Shown here in pieces: positions 11,077-25,329 of a stretch of DNA of 64,000 bases. The notes beneath the pieces were generated by a model. It did not search any database. It worked only from the letters and a program-made list of their open reading frames with translations, and had not been told where the DNA came from. Source of the stretch: Tetragonia tetragonoides (Eukaryota > Streptophyta > Magnoliopsida > Caryophyllales > Aizoaceae); NCBI GenBank assembly GCA_038025085.1, contig CM076141.1, positions 23,684,501 to 23,748,500 on the forward strand, in the 5' to 3' direction. Made by a program: the position numbers and the translations under genes. Position 1 is the first letter of the stretch. Each line of letters begins with the position of its first letter.

Positions 11077-14000
11077 GATGCTTTCTCTTAGTATACAACA
11101 GAAAAGAACTCAAATCTCTTTCACCCTACTCGTATGAGCTTTTAAAACGCGTAAATACATTCAAAAGCTTGAGTTGAAGCTTGTTTGTACTTGTAAAAAT
11201 CCTAGGTGTAGTTTCACACTTGAATGAACGGAAACAAAGTATTTGGATGCTTTCTCTCAATATACAACACAAAAGAACTCAAATCTCTTTCACCCTACTC
11301 GTATGTGCTTGTAAAACGCGTAAATGCATTCAAAAGCTTGAGTTGAAGCTTGTTTGTAGCTGTAAACATCCTCGGTGTAGTTTCACACTCAAATGAATGC
11401 AAACAAAGTATTTGGATGCTTTCTCTTAATATACAACACAAAAGAACTCAAATCTCTTTCACCCTACTCGTATGAGCTTTCAAAACGCGTAAATGCATTC
11501 AAAAGCTTGAGTTGAAGCTTGTTTGTAATTTAACACATTCTTGGTGTAGTTTCATACTCAAAAGAATGCAAACAAAACATTTCGGTGCTTTCTCTTAATA
11601 TACAACAGAAAAGAAATCAAATCTCTTTCACCCTACTCGTATGAGCTTTTAAAACGCGTAAATGCATTCAACAGCTTGAGTTGAAGCTTGTTTGTAACTG
11701 TAAACATCCTAGGTATAGTTTCAAACTCAAATGAATGAAAAAAAAGAATTTGGATGCTTTCTCTTAATATACAACACAAAAGAACTCAAATCTCTTTCAC
11801 CCTCCTCGTATGAGCTTTTAAAACCCGTAAATGCATTCAAAAGCTTGAGTTGAAGCTTGTTTGTAACTGTAAACATCCTAGGTGTAGTTTCACACTCAAA
11901 TGAATGCAAACAAAGTATTTGGATGCTTTCTCTTAGTATGCAACACAAAAGAACTCAAATCTCTTTCACCCTACTCGTATGAGCTTTTAAAACGCGTAAA
12001 TACATTCAAAAGCTTGAGTTGAAGCTTGTTTGTACTAGTCAACATCCTAGGTTTAGTTTCACACTTAAATGAATGGAAACAAAGTATTTGGATGCTTTCT
12101 CTTAATATACAACACAAAAGAACTCAAATCTCTTTCACCCTACTCGTATGAGCTTTTAAAACGCGTAAATGCATTCAAAAGCTTGATTTGAAGCTTGTTT
12201 GTACTTGTAAACAGCCCTGGTGTTATTTCACACTCAAATGAATGCAAACAAAGTATTTGGATATTTTCTCTTAATATACAACACAAAAGAACTCAATTTC
12301 TATCACCCTAGTCGTAAGAGCTGTTAAAACGTGTAAATTCATTCAAAAGCTTGAGTTGAAGCTTGTTTGTACATGTAAACATCCTAGGTGTAGTTTCACA
12401 CTCAAATGAATGCAAAAAAAGTATTTGGATGCTTTCTCTTAATATACAACACAAAAGAACTCAATTTCCATCACCCTAGTCGTAAGAGCTGTTAAAACGC
12501 GTAAATGCATTCAACAGCTTGAGTTGAAGGTTGTTTGTACTTGTAAACATCCTAGGTGTAGTTTCACACTCAAATGAATGCAAACAAAGTATTTGGATTC
12601 TTTCTCTTACTATATAACACAAAAGAACTCAAATCTCTTTCACCCTACTCGTATGAGCTTTTAAAACGCGTAAATGAATTCAAAAGCATGAGTTGAAGCT
12701 TGTTTGTAACTGTAAACAACCTAGGTGTAGTTTCACACTCCAATGAATGCAAACAAAGTATCTGGATATTTTCTCTTAATATACAACACAAAAGAACTCA
12801 AATCTCTTTCACCCTACTCGTATGAGCTTTTAAAACGCGTAAATGCATTCAAAAGCTTGATTTGATGCTTTTTTGAACTTGTAAACAGCCCTGGTGTTAC
12901 TTCACACTCAAATGAATGCAAACAAAGTATTTGGATATTTTCTCTTAATATACAACACAAAAGAACTCAATTTCTATCACCCTAGTCGTAAGAGCTGTTA
13001 AAACGCGTAAATTCATTCAAAAGCTTGAGTTGAAGCTTGTTTGTACTTGTAAACATCCTAGGTGTAGTTTCACACTCAAATGAATGCAAACAAATTATTT
13101 GGTTGCTTTCTCTTAATATACAACACAAAAGAACTCAAATCTCTTTCACCCTCCTCGTATGAGCTTTTAAAACGCGTAAATGCATTCAAAAGCTTGTGTT
13201 GAAGCTTGTTTGTAACTCTAAACATCCTAGGTGTAGTTTCACACTCAAATGAATGCAAACAAAGTATTTGGATGCTTTCTCTTAGTATACAACACAAAAG
13301 AACTCAAATCTCTTTCACCCTACTCGTATGAGCTTTTAAAACGCGTAAATGCATTCAAAAGCTTGAGTTGAAGCTTGTTTGTACTTGTAAACAACCCTGG
13401 TGGTATTTCACACTCAAATGAATGCAAACAAAGTATTTGGATATTTTCTCTTAATGTACAACACAAAAGAACTCAATTTCTATCACCCTAGTCGTAAGAG
13501 CTGTTAAAACGCGTAAATTCATTCAAAAGCTTGAGTTGAAGCTTGTTTGTACTTGTAAACATGCCAGGTGTAGTTTCACACTCAAATGAATGCAAACAAA
13601 GTATTTGGATGCTTTCTCTTAATATACAACAGAAAAGAAATGAAATCTCTTTCACCCTACACGTATGAGCTTTTAAAATGCGTAAATGCATTCAAAAGCT
13701 TGAGTTGAAGCTTGTTTGTACTTGTAAACAACCCTGGTGTTATTTCACACTCAAATGAATGCAAACAAAGTATTTGGATGCTTTCTCTTAATGTACAACA
13801 CGATAGAACCCAAATCTCTTTCACCCTACTCGTATGAGCTTTTAAAACGCGTAAATGCATTCAAATGCTTGAGTTGAAGCTGGTTTGTACTTGTAAACAT
13901 CCTAGGTGTAGTTTCACACTCAAATGAATGCAAACAAAGTATTTGGATGCTTTCTCTTAATATACAACACAAAAGAACTCAAATCTCTTTCACCCTACTC

Positions 14001-16740
14001 GTATGAGCTTTTAAAACGCGTAAATGCATTCAAAAGCTTGAGTTGAAGCTTGTTTGTACTTGTAAACATCCTAGGTGTAGTTTCACACTCAAATGAATGC
14101 AAACAATGTATTTGGATATTTTCTATTAATATACAACACAAAAGAACTCAATTTCTATCACCCTAGTCGTAAGAGCTGTTAAAACGCGTAAATTCATTCA
14201 AAAGCTTTAGTTGAAGCTTGTTTGTACTTGTAAACATCCTAGGTGTAGTTCACACTCAAATGAATTAAAAAAAAGTATTTGGATGCTTTCTCTTAATATA
14301 CAACACAAAAGAACTCAAATCTCTTTCACCCTACTCGTAAGAGGTTTTAAAACGCGTAAATACATTCAAAAGCTTGAGTTGAAGCTTGTTTGTACTTGTA
14401 AACATCCTAGGTGTAGTTTCACACTCAAATGAATGCAAACAAAGTATTTGGATGCTTTCTCTTACTATACAACAAAAAAGAACACAAATCTCTTTCACCC
14501 TACTCGTATGAGCTTTTGAAACGCGTAAATACATTCAAAAGCTTGAGTTGAATCTTGTTTGTACTGTAAACATCCTAGGTGTAGTTTCACACTTAAATGA
14601 ATGGAAACAAAGTATTTGGATGCTTTCTCTTAATATACAACACAAAAGAACTCAAATCTCTTTCACCCTCCTCGTATGAGCTTTTAAAACGCGTAAATAC
14701 ATTCAAAAGCTTGTGTTGAAGCTTGTTTGTACTTGTAAACATCCTCGGTGTAGTTTCACACTCAAATGAATGCAAACAAAGTATTTGGATGCTTTCTCTA
14801 TATATACAACACAAAAGAAATCAAATCTCTTTCACCCTACTCGTATGAGCTTTTAAAACGCGTAAATGCATTCAAAAGCTTGAGTTGAAGCTTGTTTGTA
14901 ACTGTAAACATGCTCGGTGTAGTTTCACACTCAAATGAATCCAAACAAAGTATTTGGATGCTTTCTCTTAATATACAACACAAAAGAACTCAAATCTCTA
15001 TCACCCTCCTCGTATGAGGTTTTAAAACGCGTAAATGCATTCAAAAGCTTGAGTTGAAGCTTGTTTGTACTTGTAAACAACCCTGGTGTTATTTCACACT
15101 CAATTGAATGCAAACAAAGTATTTGGATATTTTCTCTTAATATGCAACACAAAAGAACTCAATTTCTATCACCCTAGTCGTAAGAGCTGTTAAAACGCAT
15201 AAATTCATTCAAAAGCTTGAGTTGAAGCTTGTTTGTACTTGTAAACATCCTAGGTGTAGTTTCACATTCAAATAAATGCAAACAAAGTATTTGGATGCTT
15301 TCCCTTAATATACAACACAAAAGAACCCAATTTCTATCACCCTAGTCGTAAGAGCTGTTAAAACGCGTAAATTCATTCAAAAGCATGAGTTGAAGCTTGT
15401 TTGTAACTGTAAACATCCTAGTTGTAGTTTCACACTCAAATGAATGCAAACAAAGTATTTGGATGCTTTCTCTTAATATACAACACAAAAGAACTCAAAT
15501 CTCATTCACCCTCCTCGTATGAGCTTTTAAAACGCGTAAATGCATTCAAAAGCTTGAGTTGAAGCTTGTTTGTACTTGTAAACAACCCTGGTGGTATTTC
15601 ACACTCAAATGAATGCAAACAAAGTATTTGGATATTTTCTCTTAATGTACAACATAAAAGAACTCAATTTCTATCACCCTAGTCGTAAGAGCTGTTAAAA
15701 CGCGTAAATTCATTCAAAAGCTTGAGTTGAAGCTTGTTTGTACTTGTAAACATCCTAGGTTTAGTTTCACACTCAAATGAATGCAAACAAACTATTTGGA
15801 TGCTTTCTATTAATATACAACACAAAAGAACTCAAATCTCTTTCACCCTCCTCGTATGAGCTTTTAAAACGCGTAAATGCATTCAAAAGCTTGAGTTGAA
15901 GCTTGTTTGTAACTCTAAACATCCTAGGTGTAGTTTTACACTCAAATGAATGCAAACAAAGTATTTGGATGCTTTCTCTTAATATACAACACAAAAGAAC
16001 TCAAATCTCTTTCACCCTACTCGTATGAGCTTTCAAAACGCGTAAATGCATTCAAAAGCTTGAGTTGAAGCTTGTTTGTAACTGTAAACATCCTAGGTAT
16101 AGTTTCACACTCAAATGAATGAAAAAAAAGTATTTGGGTGCTTTCTCTAAATATACAACACAAAAGAACTCAAATCTCTTTCACCCTACTCGTATGAGCT
16201 TTTAAAACGCGTAAATGCATTCAAAAGCTTGAGTTGAAGCTTGTTTGTAATTTAACACATTCTTGGTGTAGTTTCATACTCAAAAGAATGCGAACAAAAC
16301 ATTTGGGTGCTTTCTCTTAATATACAACAGAAAAAAAATCAAATCTCTTTCACCCTACTCGTATGAGCTTTTAAAACGCGTAAATGAATTCAAAAGCATG
16401 AGTTGAAGCTTGTTTGTAACTGTAAACATCCTAGGTTTAGTTTCACACTCAAATGAATGCAAACAAAGTATTTGGATGCTTTCTCTTAATATACAACACA
16501 AAAGAACTCAAATCTCTTTCACCCTACTCGTATGTGCTTTCAAAACGCGTAAATGAATTCAAAAGCATGAGTTGAAGCTTGTTTGTAACTGTAAACATCC
16601 TAGGTGTAGTTTCACACTCAAATGAATGCAAACAAAGTATTTGGATGCTTTCTCTTAATATACAACACAAAAGAACTCAAATCTCTTTCACCCTACTCGT
16701 ATGAGCTTTTAAAACGCGTAAATGAATTCAAAAGCATGAG
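11077..16740 (-). repeat. Diverged satellite segment without a clear higher-order period
   Basis: Monomers differ from neighbours by many scattered substitutions and small indels, and I could not find a regular HOR. Short echoes link it to other places. The pair of monomers at about 14320-14650, marked by a 2-base loss (gtactgtaaac) near 14560, recurs at about 19382-19712, 5062 bp away (30 monomers). The accctggtggtattt monomer near 13390 resembles those near 15580 and 17610. Confidence 0.8.
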
Positions 16741-16747
16741 TTGAAGC

Positions 16748-18750
16748 TTGTTTGTAACTGTAAACATCCTAGGTGTAGTTTCACACTCAAATGAATGCAA
16801 ACAAAGTATTTGGATGCTTTCTCTTAATATACAACACAAAAGAACTCAAATCTCTTTCACCCTACTCGTATGTGCTTTCAAAACGCGTAAATACATTCAA
16901 AAGCTTGAGTTGAAGGTTGTTTGTATTTGTAAACATCTTAGGTATAGTTTCACACTCAAATGAATGCAAACAAAGTATTTGGATTCTTTCTCTTACTATA
17001 TAACACAAAAGAACTCAAATCTCTTTCACCCTATTCGTATGAGCTTTTAAAACGCGTAAATGAATTCAAAAGCATGAGTTGAAGCTTGTTTGTACTTGTA
17101 AACATCCTAGGTGTAGTTTCACACTCAAATGAATGCAAACAAAGTATTTGGATATTTTCTCTTAATATACAACACAAAAGAACTCAATTTCTATCACCCT
17201 AGTCGTAAGAGCTGTTCAAACGCGCAAATGCATTCAAAAGCTTGAGTTGAAGCTTGTTTGTAACTGTAAACATCCTAGGTATAGTTTCACACTCAAATGA
17301 ATGCAAACAAAGTATTTGGATGCTTTCTCTTAATATACAACACAAAATAACTCAAATCTCTTTCACCCTACTCGTATGAGCTTTTAAAACGGGTAAATGC
17401 ATTCAAAAGCTTGAGTTGAAGCTTGTTTGTAACTGTAAACATCCTAGGTATAGTTTCACACTCAAATGAATGAAAAAAAAGTATTTGGATGCTGTCTCTT
17501 AATATACAACACAAAAGAACTCAAATCTCTTTCACCTTCCTCGTATGAGCTTTTAAAACGCGTAAATGCATTCAAAAGCTTGAGTTGAAGCTTGTTTGTA
17601 CTTGTAAACAACCCTGGTGGTATTTCACACTCAAATGAGTGCAAACAAAGTATTTGGATATTTTCTCCTAATATACAACACAAAAGAACTCAATTTCTAT
17701 CACCCTAGTCGTAAGAGCTGTTAAAACGCGTAAATTCATTCAAAAGCTTGAGTTGAAGCTTGTTTGTACTTGTAAACATCCTAGGTGTAGTTTCACACTC
17801 AAATGAATACAAACAAAGTATTTGGATGCTTTCTCTTAATATACAACACAAAAGAACTCAAATCTCTTTCACCCTCCGCGAATGAGTTTTTAATACGCGT
17901 AAATGCATTGAAAAGCTTGAATTGAAGCATGTTTGTAACTGTAAGCATCCTAGGTGTAGTTTCACACTCAAATGAATGCAAAAAAAGTATTTGGATGCTT
18001 TCTCTTAATATACAACACAAAAGAACTCAAATCTCTTTCACCCTACTCGTATGAGCTTTTAAAACGCGTAAATACATTCAAAAGCTAGTGTTGAAGCTTG
18101 TTTGTACTTGTAAACATCCTCGGTGTAGTTTCACACTCAAATGAATGCAAACAAAGTATTTGGATGCTTTCTCTTAATATACAACACAAAAGAACTCAAA
18201 TCTCTTTCACCCTACTCGTATGTGCTTTCAAAACGCGTAAATACATTCAAAAGCTTGAGTTGAAGGTTGTTTGTACTTGTAAACATCCTAGGTGTAGTTT
18301 CACACTCAAATGAATGCAAACAAAGTATTTGGATTCTTTCTCTTACTATATAACACAAAAGAACTCAAATCTCTTTCACCCTATTCGTATGAGCTTTTAA
18401 AACGCGTAAATGAATTCAAAAGCATGAGTTGAAGCTTGTTTGTACTTGTAAACATCCTAGGTGTAGTTTCACACTCAAATGAATGCAAACAAAGTATTTG
18501 GATATTTTCTCTTAATATACAACACAAAAGAACTCAATTTCTATCACCCTAGTCGTAAGAGCTGTTCAAACGCGCAAATGCATTCAAAAGCTTGAGTTGA
18601 AGCTTGTTTGTAACTGTAAACATCCTAGGTATAGTTTCACACTCAAATGAATGCAAACAAAGTATTTGGATGCTTTCTCTTAATATACAACACAAAATAA
18701 CTCAAATCTCTTTCACCCTACTCGTATGAGCTTTTAAAACGCGTAAATAC
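16748..18750 (-). repeat. Partial 8-monomer (1350-bp) duplication
   Basis: The stretch 16748 to about 17400 recurs at 18098 to about 18750, shifted by 1350 bp. Both copies share the unusual monomer with ggattctttctcttactatataacac and the following one with gctgttcaaacgcgcaaatg. The middle of the interval differs, so only part of the octamer is shared. Confidence 0.7.
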
Positions 18751-20150
18751 ATTCAAAAGCTAGTGTTGAAGCTTGTTTGTACTTGTAAACATCCTCGGTG
18801 TAGTTTCACACTCAAATGAATGCAAACAAAGTATTTGGATGCTTTCTCTTAATATACAACACAAAAGAACTCAAATCTCTTTCACCCTACTCGTATGAGC
18901 TTTTAAAACGCGTAAATCCATTCAAAAGCTTGAGTTGAAGCTTGTTTGTAATTTAACACATTCTTGGTGTAGTTTCATACTCAAAAGAATGTAAACAAAA
19001 CAATTGGGTACTTTCTCTAAATATACAACACAAAAGAAATCAAATCTCTTTCACCCTACTCGTATGAGCTTTTAAACGCGCAAATGCACTCAAAAGCATG
19101 AGTTGAAGCTTGTTTGTAACTGTAAACATCCTAGGTGTAGTTTCACATTCAAATGAATACAAACAAAGTATTTGGATGCTTTCTCTTAATATACAACACA
19201 AAAAAACTCAAATCTCTTTCACCCTCCGCGAATGAGTTTTTAATACGCGTAAATGCATTGAAAAGCTTGAATTGAAGCATGTTTGTAACTGTAAGCATCC
19301 TAGGTGTAGTTTCACACTCAAATGAATGCAAAAAAAGTATTTGGATGCTTTCTCTTAATATACAACACAAATGAACTCAAATCTCTTTCACCCTACTCGT
19401 AAGAGGTTTTAAAACGCGTAAATACATTCAAAAGCTTGAGTTGAAGCTTGTTTGTACTTGTAAACATCCTAGGTGTAGTTTCACACTCAAATGAATGCAA
19501 ACAAAGTATTTGGATGCTTTCTCTTACTATACAACACAAAAGAACACAAATCTCTTTCACCCTACTCGTATGAGCTTTTGAAACGCGTAAATACATTCAA
19601 AAGCTTGAGTTGAATCTTGTTTGTACTGTAAACATCCTAGGTGTAGTTTCACACTTAAATGAATGGAAACAAAGTATTTGGATGCTTTCTCTTAATACAC
19701 AACACAAAAGAACTCAAATCTCTTTCACCCTCCTCGTATTTGCTTTTAAAACGCGTAAATGCATTCAAAAGCTTGAGTTGAAGCTTGTTTGTACTTGTAA
19801 ACAACCTCGGTGTAGTTTCACACTCAAATGAATGCAAACAAAGTATTTGGATGCTTTCTCTTAATATACAACACAAAAGAACTCAAATCTCTTTCACCCT
19901 ACTCGTATGAGCTTTTAAAACGCGTAAATCCATTCAAAAGCTTGAGTTGAAGCTTGTTTGTAATTTAACACATTCTTGGTGTAGTTTCATACTCAAAAGA
20001 ATGTAAACAAAACAATTGGGTACTTTCTCTAAATATACAACACAAAAGAAATCAAATCTCTTTCACCCTACTCGTATGAGCTTTTAAACGCGCAAATGCA
20101 CTCAAAAGCATGAGTTGAAGCTTGTTTGTAACTGTAAACATCCTAGGTGT
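17400..20150 (-). repeat. Source or copy region of dispersed segmental duplications
   Basis: About 17400-18540 matches 22940-24080 at an offset of 5541 bp; both hold the rare gctgtctcttaat monomer and the tccgcgaatgag monomer. The tccgcgaatgag monomer is repeated at 19149 (1350 bp from 17799). A pair at about 18900-19140, marked by aatccattc and gtaaacaaaacaattggg, recurs about 1013 bp later near 19915-20150. Overlapping duplications of different period indicate repeated unequal exchange. Confidence 0.7.
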
Positions 20151-20459
20151 AGTTTCACACTCAAATAAATGCAAACAATGTATTTGGATGCTTTCTAATA
20201 TACAACACCAAAGAACTCAAATCTCTTTCACCCTCCTCGTATGAGCTTTTAAAACGTCTAAATGCATTCAAAAGCTTGAGTTGAAGCTTGTTTGTAACTC
20301 TAAACATCCTAGGTGTAGTTTCACACTCAAATGAATGCAAACAAAGTATTTTGGATGCTTTATCTTAGCATACAACAGAAAAGTCTCAAATCTCTTTCAC
20401 CCTACTCATATGAGCTTTTAAAATGCGTAAATGCATTCAAAAGCTTGAGTTGAAGCTTA

Positions 20460-22300
20460 TTTGTAACTGTAAACATCCTAGGTAGTGTTTCACACTCAAA
20501 TGAATGAAAAAAAAGTATTTGGATGCTTTCTCTTAATATACAACACAAAAGAACTCAAATCTCTTTCACCCTCCTCGTATGAGCTTTTAAAACGCGTAAA
20601 TGCATTCAAAAGTTTGAGTTGAAGCTTGTTTGTACTTGTAAACAACCCTGGTGTTATTTCACACTCAATTGAATGCAAACAAAGTATTTGGATATTTTCT
20701 CTTAATATACAACACAAAAGAACTCAATTTCTATCACCCTAGTCGTAAGAGCTGTTAAAACGCGTAAATTCATTCAAAAGCTGGAGTTGAAGCTTGTTTG
20801 TACTTGTAAACATCCTAGGTGCAGTTTCACACTCAAATGAATGCAAACAAACTATTTGGATGCTTTCTCTTAATATACAACACAAAAGAACTCAAATCTC
20901 TTTCACCCTACTCGTATGAGCTTTTAAAACGCGTAAATGCATTCAAAAGCTTGAGTTAAAGCTTGTTTGTAATTTAACACATTCTTGGTGTAGTTTCATA
21001 CTCAAAAGAATGCAAACAAAACATTTGGGTGCTTTCTCTTAATATACAACACAAAAGAAATCAAATCTCTTTCCCCCTCCTCGTATGAGCTTTTAAAACT
21101 GGTAAATGAATTCAAAAGCATGAGTTGAAGCTTGTTTGTAACTGTAAACATCCTAGGTGTAGTTTCACACTCAAATGAATGCAAACAAAGTATTTGGATG
21201 CTTTCTCTTAATATACAACACAAAAGAACTCAAATCTCTTTCACCCTACTCGTATGTGCTTTCAAAACGCGTAAATGAATTCAAAAGCATGAGTTGAAGC
21301 TTGTTTGTAATTTAACACATTCTTGGTGTAGTTTCGTACTCGAAAGAATGCAAACAAAACATTTGGGTGCTTTCTCTAATTATACAACACAAAAGAAATC
21401 AATTTCTATCACCCTAGTCGTAAGAGCTGTTAAAACGCGTAAATTCATTCAAAAGCTTGAGTTGAAGCTTGTTTGTACTTGTAAACATCCTAGGTGTAGT
21501 TTCACACTCAAATAAATGCAAACAAAGTATTTGGATGCTTTCTAATATACAACACAAAAGAACTCAAATATCTTTCACCCTCCTCGTATGAGCTTTTAAA
21601 ACGCGTAAATGTATTCAAAAGCTTGAGTTGAAGCTTGTTTGTAACTCTAAACATCCTAGGTGTAGTTTCACACTCAAATGAATGCAAACAAAGTATTTGG
21701 ATGCTTTCTCTTAATATACAACACAAAAGAACTCAAATCTCTTTCACCCTACTCGTATGAGCTTTTAAAACGCGTAAATGCATTCAAAAGCTTGAGTTGA
21801 AGCTTGTTTGTAACTGTAAACATCCTAGGTATAGTTTCACACTCAAATGAAGGAAAAAAAAGTATTTGGATGCTTTCTCTTAATATACAACACAAAAGTA
21901 CTCAAATCTCTTTCACCCTACTCGTATGAGCTTTTAAATCGCGTAAATACATTCAAAAGCTTGAGTTGAAGCTTATTTGTACTTGTACTCATCCTAGGTG
22001 TAGTTTCACACTCAAATGAATGCAAACAAAGTATTTGGATGCTTTCTCTTACTATACAACACAAAAGAACTAAAATCTCTTTCAACCTACTCGTATGAGC
22101 TTTTAAAACGCGTAAATAGATTCAAAAGCTTGACTTGAAGCTTGTTTGTACATGTAAACAACCCTGGTGTTATTTCACACTCAAATGAATGCAAACAAAG
22201 TATTTGGATATTTTCTCTTAATATACATCACCCTAGTCGTAAGATCTGTTAAAACGCGTAAATTCATTCAAAAGCTTGAGTTGTAGCTTGTTTGTACTTG
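20460..22300 (-). repeat. Segmental duplication, left partner of about 25330-27000
   Basis: Monomers here recur in the same order 4869 bp downstream at the left end and 4700 bp downstream at the right end, so one monomer was lost or gained in between. Shared labels include ggtagtgtttcacac, the 3-base loss gctttctaatatac (21538 and 26238) and aggaaaaaaaagt. This copy has a private 22-bp deletion at about 22229 (aatatacatcaccc) that the right copy lacks. Confidence 0.75.
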
Positions 22301-24204
22301 TAAACATCCTAGGTGTAGTTTCACACTTAAATGAATGGAAACAAATTATTTGGATGCTTGCTCTTAATATACAACACAAAAGAACTCAAATCTCTTTCAC
22401 CCTACTCGTATGAGCTTTTAAAACGCGCAAATGCATTCAAAAGCTTGAGTTGAAGCTTGTTTGTAACGGTAAACATCCTAGGTATAGTTTCACACTGAAA
22501 TGAATGCAAACAAAGTATTTGGATGCTTTCTCTTAATATACAACACATAAGAACTCAAATCTCTTTCACCCTACTCGTATGAGCTTTTGAAACGCGTAAA
22601 TGAATTCAAAAGCTTGAGTTGAAGCTTGTTTGTAATTTAACACATTCTTGGTGTAGTTTCATACTCAAAAGAATGCGAACAAAACATTTGGGTGCTTTCT
22701 CTTAATATACAACAGAAAAGAAATCAAATCTCTTTCACCCTACTCGTATGAGCTTTTAAAACGCGTAAATGAATTCAAAAGCATGAGTTGAAGCTTGTTT
22801 GTAACTGTAAACATCCTAGGTGTAGTTTCACACTCAAATGAATGCAAACAAAGTATTTGGATGCTTTCTCTTAATATACAACACAAAAGAACTCAAATCT
22901 CTTTCACCCTACTCGTATGAGCTTTTAAAACGCGTAAATGCATTCAAAAGCTTGAGTTGAAGCTTGTTTGTAACTGTAAACATCCTAGGTATAGTTTCAC
23001 ACTCAAATGAATGAAAAAAAAGTATTTGGATGCTGTCTCTTAATATACAACACAAAAGAACTCAAATCTCTTTCAACTTCCTCGTATGAGCTTTCAAAAC
23101 GCGTAAATGCATTCAAAAGCTTGAGTTGAAGCTTGTTTGTACTTGTAAACAACCCTGGTGGTATTTCACACTCAAATGAGTGCAAACAAAGTATTTGGAT
23201 ATTTTCTCCTAATATACAACACAAAAGAACTCAATTTCTATAACCCTAGTCGTAAGAGCTGTTAAAACGCGTAAATTCATTCAAAAGCTTGAGTTGAAGC
23301 TTGTTTGTACTTGTAAACATCCTAGGTGTAGTTTCACACTCAAATGAATACAAACAAAGTATTTGGATGCTTTCTCTTAATATACAACACAAAAGAACTC
23401 AAATCTCTTTCACCGTCCGCGAATGAGTTTTTAATACGCGTAAATGCATTGAAAAGCTTGAGTTGAAGCATGTTTGTAACTGTAAGCATCCTAGGTGTAG
23501 TTTCACACTCAAATGAATGCAAAAAAAGTATTTGGATGCTTTCTCTTAATATACAACACAAAAGAACTCAAATCTCTTTCACCCTACTCGTATGAGCTTT
23601 TAAAACGCGTAAATACATTCAAAAGCTTGTGTTGAAGCTTGTTTGTACTTGTAAACATCCTCGGTGTAGTTTCACACTCAAATGAATGCAAACAAAGTAT
23701 TTGGATGCTTTCTCTTAATATACAACACAAAAGAACTCAAATCTCTTTCACCCTACTCGTATGTGCTTTCAAAACGCGTAAATACATTCAAAAGCTTGAG
23801 TTGAAGGTTGTTTGTACTTGTAAACATCCTAGGTGTAGTTTCACACTCAAATGAATGCAAACAAAGTATTTGGATTCTTTCTCTTACTATATAACACAAA
23901 AGAACTCAAACCTCTTTCACCCTATTCGTATGAGCTTTTAAAACGCGTAAATGAATTCAAAAGCATGAGTTGAAGCTTGTTTGTACTTGTAAACATCCTA
24001 GGTGTAGTTTCACACTCAATCGAATGCAAACAAAGTATTTGGATATTTTCTCTTAATATACAACACAAAAGAACTCAATTTCTATCACCCTAGTCGTAAG
24101 AGCTGTTAAAACGCGTAAATTCATTCAAAAGCTTGAGTTGAAGCTTGTTTGTACTTGTAAACATCCTAGGTGTAGTTTCACACTTAAATGAATGGAAACA
24201 AAGT

Positions 24205-25080
24205 ATTTGGATGCATTATCTTAATATAAAACACAAAAGAACTCAAATCTCTTTCACCCTACTCGTATGAGCTTTTCAAACGCGCAAATGCATTCAAAAG
24301 CTTGAGTTGAAGCTTGTTTGTAACTGTAAACATCCTAGGTATAGTTTCACACTCAAATGAATGCAAACAAAGTATTTGGATGCTTTCTCTTAATATACAA
24401 CACAAAATTACTCAAATCTCTTTCACCCTACTCGTATGAGCTTTTAAAACGCGTAAATGCATTCAAAAGCTTGAGTTGAAGCTTGTTTGTAACTGTAAAC
24501 ATCCTAGGTATAGTTTCACACTCAAATGAATGAAAAAAAGTATTTGGATGCATTATCTTAATATAAAACACAAAAGAACTCAAATCTCTTTCACCCTACT
24601 CGTATGAGCTTTTCAAACGCGCAAATGCATTCAAAAGCTTGAGTTGAAGCTTGTTTGTAACTGTAAACATCCTAGGTATAGTTTCACACTCAAATGAATG
24701 CAAACAAAGTATTTGGATGCTTTCTCTTAATATACAACACAAAATTACTCAAATCTCTTTCACCCTACTCGTATGAGCTTTTAAAACGCGTAAATGCATT
24801 CAAAAGCTTGAGTTGAAGCTTGTTTGTAACTGTAAACATCCTAGGTATAGTTTCACACTCAAATGAATGAAAAAAAAGTATTTGGATGCATTATCTTAAT
24901 ATAAAACACAAAAGAACTCAAATCTCTTTCACCCTACTCGTATTTGCTTTTAAAACGCGCAAATGCATTCAAAAGCTTGAGTTGAAGCTTGTTTGTAACT
25001 GTAAACATCCTAGGTATAGTTTCACACTCAAATGAATGAAAAAAAAGTATTTGGATGCATTATCTTAATATAAAACACAA
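24205..25080 (-). repeat. Local dimer expansion
   Basis: The rare monomer with ggatgcattatcttaatataaaacac occurs at about 24212, 24547, 24885 and 25054. The first three are 335-338 bp apart (two monomers) and the last 169 bp on. The partner monomer also repeats, with cttttcaaacgcgcaaatg and cacaaaattactc. This is a fresh two-monomer amplification inside a diverged region. Confidence 0.8.
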
Positions 25081-25329
25081 AAGAACTCAAATCTCTTTCA
25101 CCCTCCTCGTATGAGCTTTTAAAACATGTAAATGCATTCAAAAGCTTGAGTGGAAGCTTGTTTGTAACTCTAAACATCCTAGGTGTAGTTTCACACTCAA
25201 ATGAATGCAAACAAAGTATTTGGATGCTTTATCTTAGCATACAACACAAAAGAACTCAAATCTCTTTCACCCTACTCGTATGAGCTTTTAAAATGCGTAA
25301 ATGCATTCAAAAGCTTGAGTTGAAGCTTG

